From positions 33,636,215-33,700,214 of the forward strand of contig NC_067122.1 in NCBI RefSeq assembly GCF_021347895.1: DNA of 64,000 bases, in the 5' to 3' direction. The stretch's first letter is position 1; every line of letters starts with the position of its first letter. The notes beneath the pieces were generated by a model. The model was not told the DNA's origin. It saw only the letters and a program-made list of their open reading frames with translations, and ran no database searches. Shown piece by piece: positions 1 to 11,600 of this stretch. This stretch comes from Acanthochromis polyacanthus. Its lineage: Eukaryota; Chordata; Actinopteri; Pomacentridae. The position numbers and the translations under genes are program-made.

Positions 1-1290
1 TGAGAAACATTAAAATAACTCAAGCATAATGATACACTGCAAACAACAATGTGATTCATACCAACAAATGTTGGCCCGTCGTGTTGGAACATAATGCGCA
101 ACACAGCAATGGAGGATTAATGTCTTGTGACATGTGGTGCGTCAGTACACTGCTCATGTAGGGCTTATTCCAGGTCTCAGAAAATAAACAAAGACAGAGG
201 CAGTGATAGATCATGTGTGTACACATGTAAAGGACTAGTCACCCCACTGGGAGAAAGCCCTATGGCAGTGTGACGTGGGTAACTATCTATCAATATTTGT
301 TCTGACATCAAACCTCGTGAACGTAGTTTTCCCAAAAAGCTAAGCAGAAACAACTGTGACAGTCAGGCCTAGAAAATACTGATAGTCTGGGTTCAAGAAT
401 GTCCTCATCGTTCTGCTGCCCCACACCCCCTCTGTCTGAACAGTGCTGCAACTCAGTAGGTGGGGGAAGGAGCAGGGAAGGGGGCGGGGGTGCTCACATT
501 CATCAGGAAGGCCTTGGTAGTCATCCTTAGTGGTGATTCTACCTAACTTACCATACTACTACCATTCTTGCCAGTGCAGAGGTCCCTTTTGGTTTCCCAG
601 AGTGCTCTTGCATAGTTTGAAAATGCCAGTAGCTTTTGAAGATGGTCACTTGCACTTGACAACAATTGACTGTGATGTTATTGTCTTTGCCCATCTTGTG
701 AGTAGCCACAATGTGTAACTCTCTCTCTCTCTCTCTCTCTCCTTGATGGACCCTAATAATGATCTCCCTAATCTCTTTGGTTTTAGTCACGACTTGAAAT
801 TGACTAGAAAATAACTAGGGAACTATCTCATCTGGGAGTCTGGATTTATACTGTATACAGTGCTGTAGGGCAACATCAATACAATCCGGACCATTTGGAT
901 TTACATTTTTCTTAATTACATTTTTTTTTAAATGTAATTGTTTAACAATTTCAAGAGAAATTGATAATTGGAGAAAATGTTTTTATTAAAATAGTTAATT
1001 CCAGCAAATATTAACTTAGTAGTACTCAGTGTCCTTTGTGTTGATGTCTTTTCATCACTTCTTAGGATCTTAATTTGGGATTTTCTATAATGTACATGTT
1101 ATAAATGTGGTATTGTCGCTCTAAAGTTGTTAAATGGTTTGAGTTCAGAAGCAGACCCAAACACAGGACATATGATTAGATACCGTAGTCAGATTTGGTA
1201 AACAAAAGTGAAATTTTCAGTGGAACTTACCTACTGGTGAAAATGCATAGGCTGGCAGCAAAACAATAAAAAGTCAAATTTTGATAGGCA
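1..1290. other. Upstream non-coding DNA
   Basis: No exon with plausible splice sites or a recognisable protein was found on either strand. The stretch holds a CT microsatellite near 718 and AT-rich unique-looking sequence around 900-1130. It lies upstream of the FGF gene and could hold distal regulatory DNA, but nothing in it is specific enough to name. Confidence 0.5.
718..742. repeat. (CT)n microsatellite
   Basis: An uninterrupted run of about twelve CT units, followed by CCTTGATGG. Confidence 0.95.
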
Positions 1291-1466
1291 GGGGCGCCCA
1301 AATAGCTCAATGGATTAAGCGGGCGACCCATGTACAGGGTCCCCGACACAGAGGCCTGGGTTCAACTCCTGTTCACGGCTCTTTACTGCATACTGTCCCT
1401 CCTTTCCTGTCTGTCTCCACTGCACATATCTAAAAAAGGCCAAAACAATAACTTTAAAAAAAAAAA
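1291..1466 (+). mobile_element. tRNA-derived SINE
   Basis: The 5' part resembles a tRNA gene with RNA polymerase III promoter boxes: an A-box-like TAGCTCAATGG about ten bases in, and a B-box GGTTCAACTCC near 1361. A short non-tRNA body rich in CTGTCCCTCC-type sequence follows, and the element ends in an A-rich tail near 1456-1466. The head cannot form a normal tRNA because the arms are mispaired and the tail continues, so this is a SINE and not a functional tRNA gene. The SINE family is not identified. Confidence 0.75.
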
Positions 1467-2385
1467 GAAAATTTAGAGAAGGTAGAGTCTAAACTAATCC
1501 CAAAGACATTCAACAAAGAAAAAACTTAAAACAAAATTAAGGCAGTAAAGGAACACTGGCAGAGAGTCAAGGGTAAAATGCTGATAATAAACATGGGAAA
1601 TAAACAAAGAGCTAATTTAGGCAGGGCAACAGATGAAGTCACATAGTGAAGAGAGCAAAGCTTCTATACAAGGAAAAGCAGTGCAAACAGGAACAAGTGA
1701 ATGCGATCATGTAGTAACAAGAGCAGGAAAGAAACAAAAACAGGTAGTAATAAGTACTTAGATTTCATGCTCTTCCACATCCTGTTCTAACTTCCAGTTA
1801 CTTTTAGCTGCCTTTAGCTGCCTTTTCCTAAATACATGTCAGCAGCTGATAATTTGTAACAGTAACTTTTGACCTGCTTATATACAAAGAAAATGACTTA
1901 GTGCATCCTTTACTTCCATCTCTTTATCAAATTTCTTTAATATTTTTTATGTTTCTGTGTGCTTGCGTGTTCCTCTTTGTTCTCTGTCACTACGTGTTTT
2001 ATATATTTCTCAGTTTGTGTGCTTCTATGGCATCTGTGACTCACAGACAAACAAGACAGCAGGTGGTCTGTGATGTAATATGGGCCACATATAAGTCTGT
2101 TGTCTGTCTACTGGATCCACCTGAAGAGGAAGCATAATTAGGAAATGGGAGACAAATCACTTGCAAACTGGATCTCTAATGGGTTAGGTGTTTAGAAATG
2201 TCTAAACATGCACACTGAAAGTTTTCTCTGGCCTTTAAATAATGCAGATGTTGATAATTCTCTGAGCAACTTAAGCAAGAATGCTTTTATGACAGTTTTT
2301 GTCTTTAGTAAGTGAACATTCCACTGGGCTTCGAAATATACAATAGTTGTGTACCTCTGTGATTTCTGGGATTGGCAAGCAAAGG
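1467..2385. other. FGF 5' flank
   Basis: No coding sequence is visible. A TTTAAATA string near 2235, about 150 bases upstream of the FGF start codon, is a possible weak TATA-like element, but no transcription start can be fixed from sequence alone. The 5' UTR of the FGF gene must lie partly in this interval. Confidence 0.45.
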
Positions 2386-2671
2386 ATGTCTTCATCAAGA
2401 GCCAGGCTTCCTCTGCTCCTGTATGGGATCCTTCTGTGCAGCTCCTTTGTTCCAGTCATCAACAGCACAAGACAAACCATACAGAGTATTGGATCATTGG
2501 TTCAAGCTGGCAGCAACACCTGGGACAAGAGGGAAGTGCTACCAAGAGACGGAGAATACCTGCTGGGGATAAAGAGACTAAGAAGACTTTACTGTAACGT
2601 GGGCATCGGCTTCCATATTCAGGTCTTACCAAATGGGAAGATCACAGGTGTACATAATGAAAACAGATACA
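2386..2671 (+). CDS. fgf4: FGF coding exon 1
   Basis: Codes for residues 1-95 and the first base of codon 96. The ATG at 2386 is chosen because a signal peptide ([14 protein letters not shown]) follows directly; the open frame extends upstream without another ATG. The donor is GTGAGT at 2672. The exon encodes the variable N-terminus with an N-S-T site at residue 26, then the start of the FGF core ([10 protein letters not shown], residues 61-70). Confidence 0.93.
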
Positions 2672-5600
2672 GTGAGTACTTTTGCCATTCTCTGATCTAT
2701 GTAAAGCAAGAAAATAACTGTGGCACCGGTGATACCCTGCTAGTGAACAAACTCAACCTTTCTAAGATCAGGTTTTTGGTACTTTTACAAAGAATTTTGA
2801 TTTTGGGTCAGCAATTTCTTTGTAGATTGCCGAAATGAAAACGAATCACTGCTTTATTGTTGGCAATGAATTACTTGTTTTATTATTTATTACTTCTCAA
2901 AATCTCCTCTTTTAAACTTTTTCCAAGTAGCTTGCTGATTTAAAAAAAAAAAAGTATTTCCAGTTTTTGTTTCATGGTGCATTTTTTTTTCAATTGTAAT
3001 TATGATTATCATTTTACAATTTTAAAAAGCAAACTCAGACAAGTTATTTTAACATTAAATAGTGTGAACATAACATGTTTACACATTTCATCTGTAGAGG
3101 GGGCAAACTGCCAGTGCTGATTGCCCAAATGTGTCTGCTTTCTCAAAACAGTGAATTTTCATCAATGGTGAGACAAAGCCAATACGTAAAGGGCAATGTA
3201 GCCTTCTGTCCATTCGCTCTACAGCAACTGATCTCCAGTCAGCTGGAACTGTTTCTCACAATCGTCTGTCAAGAGCACAGTATCTATTGAACAAAAAATA
3301 TTTATGCAGGGTCCACATTAACATGCTTTCAATTATGGAATCATTCATTTAATTTCAATACCCACGAGCAACTAATATGTAGTATTGTGCATAACATATG
3401 AACAAGATGACTTTTGATTTATACAGCGCTCTGGAGACAGTACACTTCACTAAGCAGGCCAGCGAACATAAATGGTCTTGGAGTTAACTTGGCGCATTTG
3501 GTCAAATGTAGGCATATCTGTTCTATGACTCAGGGAAGTGAGTCATAGAGCGATTTGATGATGAAAGGTAATATTGTATGATAGGGATGAATATGAGAAG
3601 CAAGGGAGAAGATGCATGTGGAGGCCATCTGTTTTTGTTTTTTTTATCTACCATATAATAACACAGGAGGCTTGGGAGAATTAGGTTTAGGGTGGGAATT
3701 CTGTCTAGTGTGGGGATTTGTCCAAGCATACTATGGACTTCCACAAATAGGGAATAGAAAGAGATGAGGTAAGCGTGGGTGTGGCAAAGACCATTGAGTT
3801 ATTGTAAATGAAAGAGTAACAGAGCTGAGATGACTATCAACTGAAAATGTAAATCTAATGGACATTTCTCAGTTTTTTGAGAAAAGATGGATGGATGGAT
3901 GGATGGATGGATGGATGGATGGATGGATGGATGGATGGACAGACAGACAGACAGGCAGACAGACTTTAGCATAGTAGGCAATGGGATGCAGAAAACCATC
4001 CATGGTGGCAGTGCATACATGTGATTTTTACATACAACCTGTTAACAATGTCAGATTGTATCCAGGTTAGTATGGCTTCAGGTACATGTCCACCGGACAT
4101 GTCAATTTCTCGCATCCCATTCATTGTCTATGTGAAAAGCACCGCATTGCGTGCTGGTTGCGTTGCGGTGCGTTTTGAGATATGTTGCAGCGTGTTGCCC
4201 CAGAGTTGCCCACAGCTCATTTGCATGAAATAGTTTGATTTCTACGTTATACAAATGAGGCATGGGTTGCAGAGGTCTGGCGTACTGTGAAACTTTTGTT
4301 AAACATCTGAACTAGCTGTTTTGTTGAGCTAAAATGAGAACAGATTCAGCAACTGCACAGCTTATTTCTCACCTCAAATGATTTCAGAAATACCTTTCGT
4401 GAGTCACTCGGTGGTCACAAAAAAGCCACTTTAGTTTCAGTCCGGTAGAAGCATGTAGCTAACATGGTGGCTCGGTCATAAACTTTCACTTGTATTCCGA
4501 AAACAGTGAAGCAAAAAGGGGACACGTACTTTATTTGGTTTGTCATGAAAGCTGTCACTCAGTGCCACCCATGAACACAACCAAGAAACCTTGTTTTATC
4601 TATTTGAACTTTTAAATCATTTAAATTTGGCTGGATGACAAATAAGTCATCTTTTGAGTGACAAACTCAAAGCTTTTTACATTGACCTTAAAGAGAGAAC
4701 GTATAGTCCAATATTTATGTATAAAGTGAATCCCCCCAAAACCTGAAAAACGTATTGTATTATTTATTAATCATTTTTGACACTTTTTGGGCCCATGGAG
4801 CAATAGTAAACTCAACAGCTGGAACTGCGTTGCCAAACTTTGGGTCTATCGCCTTGGTGTCGTCATGTCCTTGCTTCCAATATTTAAGCAGAATCCCTTT
4901 CACACAAGAGAGAGTCATGTGACTTAAGTATAAAGATGTCCTTTTTAGCAGTAAATCTGGGGCTCTTTACTGGTCCACTTCAAAGGTCAGTTCACCCCTT
5001 TTTTCTGATACACCTCTAGAAGTAGGTCTCCATTCAGGCAGTTTTACATTTATTTATTTATCCAGTTCACTGGCAACGATCACAACATCAGTTTGAAGCT
5101 TCACTGTTTATTGGATGCAAATTAATGTTTTGCTGGCAATGACTGAGTTGGGCTGATGCAGTGTAGGGGTGGGTGGAGCATGAGAAGCATGAACAAACAA
5201 GTGGGAAGGGTAGAGTGGTATGTATAGACATGCGATAGGAAGGCGAGTGGTTGAAGTGTGGTCCTGCTTCTAAAATTCAGCTAAAGCTTTTTATCTCCAT
5301 GTAAAAACCAGTCCAGCTCTACTATAAATGGATTTTGTACACCAAGTCAGTAACTACCTATACCACCAGGACGCCCCTCAGTCACGTACAATATCTGACA
5401 GGAGATTTAGCCTTTAGAGAAACATTTTTGATGTTTAAATATTGTGGGGTCAATACACCCTGTTTTAGGTGAAATAAAGTGATGTTAGATTCACAAGCCA
5501 TATTTGATGATTCTGATCTTTTTCATGTTTCATTCCTAGGCCTTCTAGAAATTTCTCCTGTGGAGAGAGGAGTGGTGACTCTGTATGGGGTGAGAAGTGG

Positions 5601-8600
5601 TCTCTTCATTGCCATGAGTGAGAAAGGGAAACTCTATGGTTCGGTAAGAACTGATCCAACTCTAATTTGATTATGGTAAATAGACTGAACAAAATTTGTA
5701 AGCATTTCTGCATGGATGTTTTCAAGCAATGCTGGCCTTAACTTAAATTTTGTGTTTTTACACTGTTTGGTTTTCCAGAAGTACAGTGGTGGAAAAAAGT
5801 TTTCACACACCTTTAAAATTTTACACAGTCTCAAATCTGCTTCTTTTCCTTTCGGCTTTTCCCTTCAGGGGTCGCCACAGCGAATCAATTGCCTCCATCT
5901 AACCCTGTCTTCTGCATCCTCTCACACCAACTACCTTCATGTCCTCTTTAACCACATCCATAAACCTCCTCTTTGGTCTTCCTCTAGGCCTCCTGCCTGG
6001 CAGTGGGAAACTCAGCATCCTTCTACCAATATATTCACTCTCTCTCCTCTGGACATGTCTGAACCATCTCAGTCTGGCCTCTCTGACTTTATCTCCAAAG
6101 CCTCTAACATGTGCTGTTCCTCTGATGGACTCATTCCTGATCCTATCCATCCTGGTCACTCCCAAAGAGAACCTCAGCATCTTCAGTTCTGCTACCTCCA
6201 GCTCTGCCTCCTGTCTTTTCCTCAGGGACACTGCCTCCAGACCAAACAACATGGCTGGTCTCACCACAGTTTTGTAAACCTTTCCTTTCATTTTAGCTGA
6301 AACTCTTCTATCACACATCACACCTGACACTTTTCTCCAGCCGTTCCAGCCTGCCTGTACACGCTTCTTCACCTCTTTTCCACACTCTCCATTGCTCTGG
6401 ACTGTTGACCCTAAGTACTTAAAATCCTCCACCTTCTTGATCTCTTCTCCCTGTAACCTCACTCTTCCACTTGGGTCCCTCTCATTCACACACAGATACT
6501 CCGTCTTGCTGCGGCTAACCTTCATTCCTCTCCTTTCCAGGGCAAACCTCCACGCCTCTAGCTTCTCCTCCACCTGTTCCCTGCTCTCACTACAGATCAC
6601 AATGTCATCTGCAAACATCATAGTCCATGGAGACTCCTGTCTGACCTCGTTCGTCATCCTGTCCATCACCATAGCAAACAAGAAGGGGCTCAGAGCTGAT
6701 CCCTGATGTAGTCCCACCTCCACCTTGAACTCCTCTGTTACTCCTACAGCACACCTCACCACTGTCTTACAGTCCTCATACATGTCCTGCACCACTCTAA
6801 CATACTTCTCTGCCACTCCAGACTTCCTCATACAAAACCACAGTTCCTCTCTGGGCACCCTGTCATAAGCTTTCTCCAGATCTACAAAGATACAATGCAG
6901 CTCCTTCTGACCTTCTCTGTACTTCTCTATCAACATCCTCAAAGCAAATATTGCATCTGTTGTACTCTTTCTTGGCATGAAACCATACTGCTGCTCACAG
7001 ATGTTCACTTCTGCCCTTAGTCTAGCTTCAACTACTCTTTCCCATTGCTTCATCGTGTGGCTCATCAGCTTTATTCCTCTGTAGTTGCCACAACTCTACA
7101 CATCTCCCTTGTTCTTAAAGATGAACACCAGCACACTTTCCTCCATTCCTCGGGCATCTTCTCACTATCTAAGTTCCTGTTGAACAACCCAGTCAGAAAC
7201 TCTACTGCTTCCTCTCCGAGACACTTCCATACCTCCACAGGTATATCATCAGGACCAAGTGCCTTTCCACTCTTCATCCTCTTCAATGTCCTCCTCACTT
7301 CATCCTTACTAATCTTTGCTACTTCCTGGTCCACAACAGTCACCTCTTCTACTCTTCGTTCTCTCTCATTTTCCTCATTCATCAACTCTTCAAAGTACTC
7401 TTTCCATCTTCCCATCACACTATTGGCACCTGTCAACACACTTCCATCCTTATCCTTTATCATCCTAACCTGCTGCACGTCCTTCCCATCTCTGTCTCTC
7501 TGCCTTGCCAACCTGTACAGATCAGTCTCTCCCTCCTTACTGTCCAACCTAGTATACAAGTCATCTTAAGCCCCTTGTTTGGCCTTTGCCACCTCTACTT
7601 TCACTTTACGCTGCATCTCCCTGTACTCCTGTCTACTCTCTTCAGTCCTCTCAGTGTCCCACTTCTTCTTAGCTAACCTCTTTCTCTGGATCCACTCCTG
7701 CACCTCCTCATTCCACCACCAAGTCTCCTTATCTCCTTTCCTACCAGATGACACACCAAGTACTCTCAGACCTGTCTCCCTGATCACATTTGCTGTAGTT
7801 GTCCAGTCATCTGGAAGCACCTCCTGATCATCCAAAGCCTGTTCCAATTCTTTCCTGAAAGTCATACAACACTCTTTCTTTTTCAGCTTCCACCATTTGG
7901 TCCTCTGCTCTGCCTTTGCCCTCTTCATCTTCTTCACCACCAGGGTCATCCTACACACCACCATCCTATGCTGTCTGGCTACACTCTCACCTACCACTAC
8001 TTTGCAGTCACTGATCGCCTTCAGATTACACCGTCTACACAAGATGTAGTCTACCTGTGTGCTCCTACCTCCACTCTTCTAGGTCACCCTATGTTCCTGC
8101 CTCTTCTGGAAGAAAGTATTCACTACAGCCATTTCCATCCTTTTTGCAAAGTCAACCACCATCTGTCCTTCTGCGTTCCTCTCCTGGATACCAAACCTGC
8201 CCATGACCTCCTCATCATCTCTGTTTCCTGCACCAACATGTCCATTGAAGTCAGCACCAATGACAACTCTCTCACTTCTGGGGATGCTCTGCATCACTTC
8301 ATCAAGGTCCAACCAGAATTTCTCCTTCTCCTCCAGCTCACATCCTACCTGTGGAGCATACCCACTAACAACATTGAACATCACACCTTCGATTTCTAGC
8401 TTCAGGCTCATCACTCAATCTGACACTCTTTTTACCTCCAGGACATTCCTAACAAACTCCTCCTTCAAGATAACTCCTATTCCATTTCTCTTCCTATCTA
8501 CACCATGATAGAACAACTTGAACCCTGCTCCTAGACTTCTAGCTTTACTTCCTTTCCACCTGGTCTCCTGGACACACAGTATGTCCACCTTCCTCCTCTG

Positions 8601-11600
8601 CATCATGTCAACCAGCTCTCTACCTTTTCCTGTCATAGTTCCAACATTCAAAGTCCCTACTCTCAGTCCTAGACTCTTGGTGTTCCTCTTCTGTCTCTCC
8701 CTACGAACACACCTTCCTCCCCTCCTTCTTTGACCAACAGTCGTCCATTTTCCACCAGCACCCTGTAGGTCGACAGCACCGATGGCGGTTGTTGTTAACC
8801 CGGGCCTCGACCGATCTGGTATGGAAGTCATACATTTGATTCGCATGTTTGATTTGGCCAAAGTTTTACGTCGGATGCCCTTTCTGCCACAACCCTCTGT
8901 ATTTATCCGGGCTTGGGACCGGCACAATAAGACACTTTCTTGTGTCCCCTTGCGGCTACACAATCTCAAATATTATCATCATTATTTGTGATATCAAATA
9001 TTTGTGAAAAAATCTTTTTGTGTTTCAAAAGGTGTGGCTGCATCAGACAGACACAAACAAATACAGATTATATACTTTCTTGTCTATTGTTTACAAAAAC
9101 ATAGCAAAACTAAATTCTTGACAGTTTCAATGTCAGTTCTCAACACTGTCGGTATCATTGTGTTTAAAACTGAACAAAAATAAATCAACCATAACATCAT
9201 CATACTAATATCTAGTAGTCCTCCCATGAGCACACAGTAGAGGTCTAAACATTTCTTAAAGATCACTGCAGCAGCAGCTCATGACTATTTAGCTATGCAG
9301 GTTCTTTGCAATCAGGGGTGAGCAGGGCCAAAAATCACAAACACCAATAAAAGTTTAACAATTTCTTCTTCTAAAAAAAAAAAGAAAATTAGAAATCCAG
9401 CCCCATTCTCTCGTGGTGGTTCTGTCTGCTTCCCATTTGTCCGTCTTCCTGGTGCCTCCAAGGCATCCTTAAAAAAAGGTTCATAAAAAGGAGGACGTCA
9501 CTCCACTGTTGACAAGGGCTTTATAGAGACACCCTGCTGTGGGATTATTGTGTAATTTTGTTTATTAATTGGAGTGCCTTTATTGTAGAAGTTTAGAATA
9601 CCTCACATACATATATCCAGCCTGTCCTCAAACAAAAAACGACCACATAGGTCGTCTGTACACGCCCGTATTACTACCCAGTGTTACATTTTGACGTATG
9701 CGACCTCTAGCGGTTGAGTAAATATCAACACTCTGGAGTCGCAGGTGAAACGTCACCATGGACAAACTTTTATCTTAACACTATCCCTGTCCCTATCCCT
9801 AACCCTAACCTTATAACCATAACCCTAAACCCGTGTTGGGAAAGTGAGGAAAAAGCCATTTTGCGACAGAAAAGCCGTTTCGTGAATTAAATCCCGTAAT
9901 GTGTTCCTTTTCCCCATAGGAGCGATAACGTAAATACGCTCTCACGGGTCGTATTCCGGTGCACGGTGCATACGACCGATTCGGTCGTATGAATTTGAGG
10001 GCTTGTTGCATATATCAATAGATGTGACAAGTACCCAGTCTATGGCAAGAAGTATAAGAAATGTGGAAAAGAGAACCACTTTGCTGCAAAGTGCAGGTCT
10101 AAACAGGAGAAAAATAAGAAGAGCAGAACAATACACACAGTCTCAGAGTCAAATGGATCATGTAAGGACATCCTGACAATAATGGACGTGTGTGACATTG
10201 AGGAGACAATAAACCAAGTGAAAGTGGGCACAGTGAAACCCAGCAGCTCTTTGCAGGTATGACAAACAGGAAGTTGATCAGCTTCCAAATAGACTGTGGT
10301 GCTATGTGATACCTATGCACCTGCTGAATCCAGACACAACTTGAAAAGACAGAGAAAGTACTAGTGATATACAACAAGAGTAGTCTGAAACCACTTGGTA
10401 AGTGTAAAGCCAAGATCTGGAACCCTAGAAATGATAAACTGTACAGACTATAGTTCCAAGTGGTGGACCAGGAGGACAGGATCCCCTTACTAGGGAGAAA
10501 GGCAAGTGAGACAATAAAGTTGATCAAAGTACAGTATGAGAACATCCTGTAATCTGACCGTACACTGTTGTATGAACAGAAGCTTTTAAAAACAGTATGA
10601 ACCAAAGAACAGAGATATTAACTCAAACCTGAACTGTTCTTCATTCACTGAACTGATAGATCAACAGTCATCAGCAACAGAGTTCTGTGGAGGAACATTA
10701 ATGTAGATTCATTTCTATCTGCTGATCATTAACGAACTGCACCTTGAGACAGCATGAATGAATGAATTGGGGACGGTCACCGGAACAACGCAGTTTGAGT
10801 ATTGCTGTGCACTTTGAAAAACAGGCTGATGTTAAAACGATAGTTTGCACTGTCACGCTTCTGCTGCTTTTACATGTTGCAGGGATGCGCATTCTGCACC
10901 GTCTCTGAACTTCTTAATCACTCTTCTACGTTCAATATTTCAACATTTTAATATCTTATCATTTATTCACCAAATTTACAAATAATATTCTGTCTATAAC
11001 ATTCATTTCTCCAACAAGGAATGCAGCTGAGTGATGTGACCATCGGTGTATGTTTGTCTGTTAATCTGTGAATGTGTCTCTGCGCATTACTCAACATTAC
11101 TAACATTACTCAAAAACAGAATAACAGATTTGGATGAAATTTTCAGGGAAGGTCAGAAATGACACAAGGACCGAGTGATCAGACTTTGGAAGTGACATGG
11201 CTTATGGTCTGGATCGACGGATTTGTTAAAGATTTCCATATCATTGCAAGATAGTGGCATGGTGTCACTGTAACCATGACAACAAGTGAACACTGAACCA
11301 GCTGCTGCTGACGATCACATGACTGCGATCCTACTACAAATCCACCACTGTGGTCTGATTGGCATAGTACTTTTAGAGTGCTTTTCTTGCTCTGCAATTT
11401 AACTAGTACATTATGTAAAAAAAAAAAAAAAAAGCATAATTTTGAAGTTTACACATTCACATACTGTAGTAAATTAAAAGTGATTTAATTATGGAGTACA
11501 ATGAAGTATTTATTTATATTAGGACATGTATGGTAGCATAGTGTAATCTGCAAAGAGTTTTTCTTTTAAGAAAACTTTGGCATGTTAAAATCACCACATA

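Larger units (their letters stand above)
2672..5539 (+). other. FGF intron 1
   Basis: A non-coding intron of 2.87 kb. It contains a GGAT/GACA microsatellite (3886-3964) and, from about 4085, a sequence that matches the termini and interior of a MITE family also found at 34701-36018 and 21130. A long inactive stretch follows. No conserved exon was seen. Confidence 0.8.

Noticed and set aside
1291..1370. tRNA gene
   Set aside because: A and B box motifs are present but no tRNA cloverleaf can be formed, and the sequence continues into a SINE body with an A-rich tail. The same applies to the heads at 23089, 23971 and 48262.
2672..2838. Extension of FGF exon 1 reading frame to 2838
   Set aside because: A consensus donor at 2672 joins exactly in phase with the conserved exon 2; the downstream residues do not match FGF.
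3799..4020. Ser-Ile-His-Pro repeat protein on the - strand
   Set aside because: Produced by the GGAT/GACA microsatellite.
5716..8740. Several long + strand frames (for example 5716-6300, 7045-7569, 8203-8508) in FGF intron 2
   Set aside because: They are antisense shadows of the RTE LINE reverse transcriptase/endonuclease on the - strand.
9783..9834. Telomere or chromosome-fusion scar
   Set aside because: Only a few degenerate CCCTAA units, enclosed in a repeat element within an intron of fgf.
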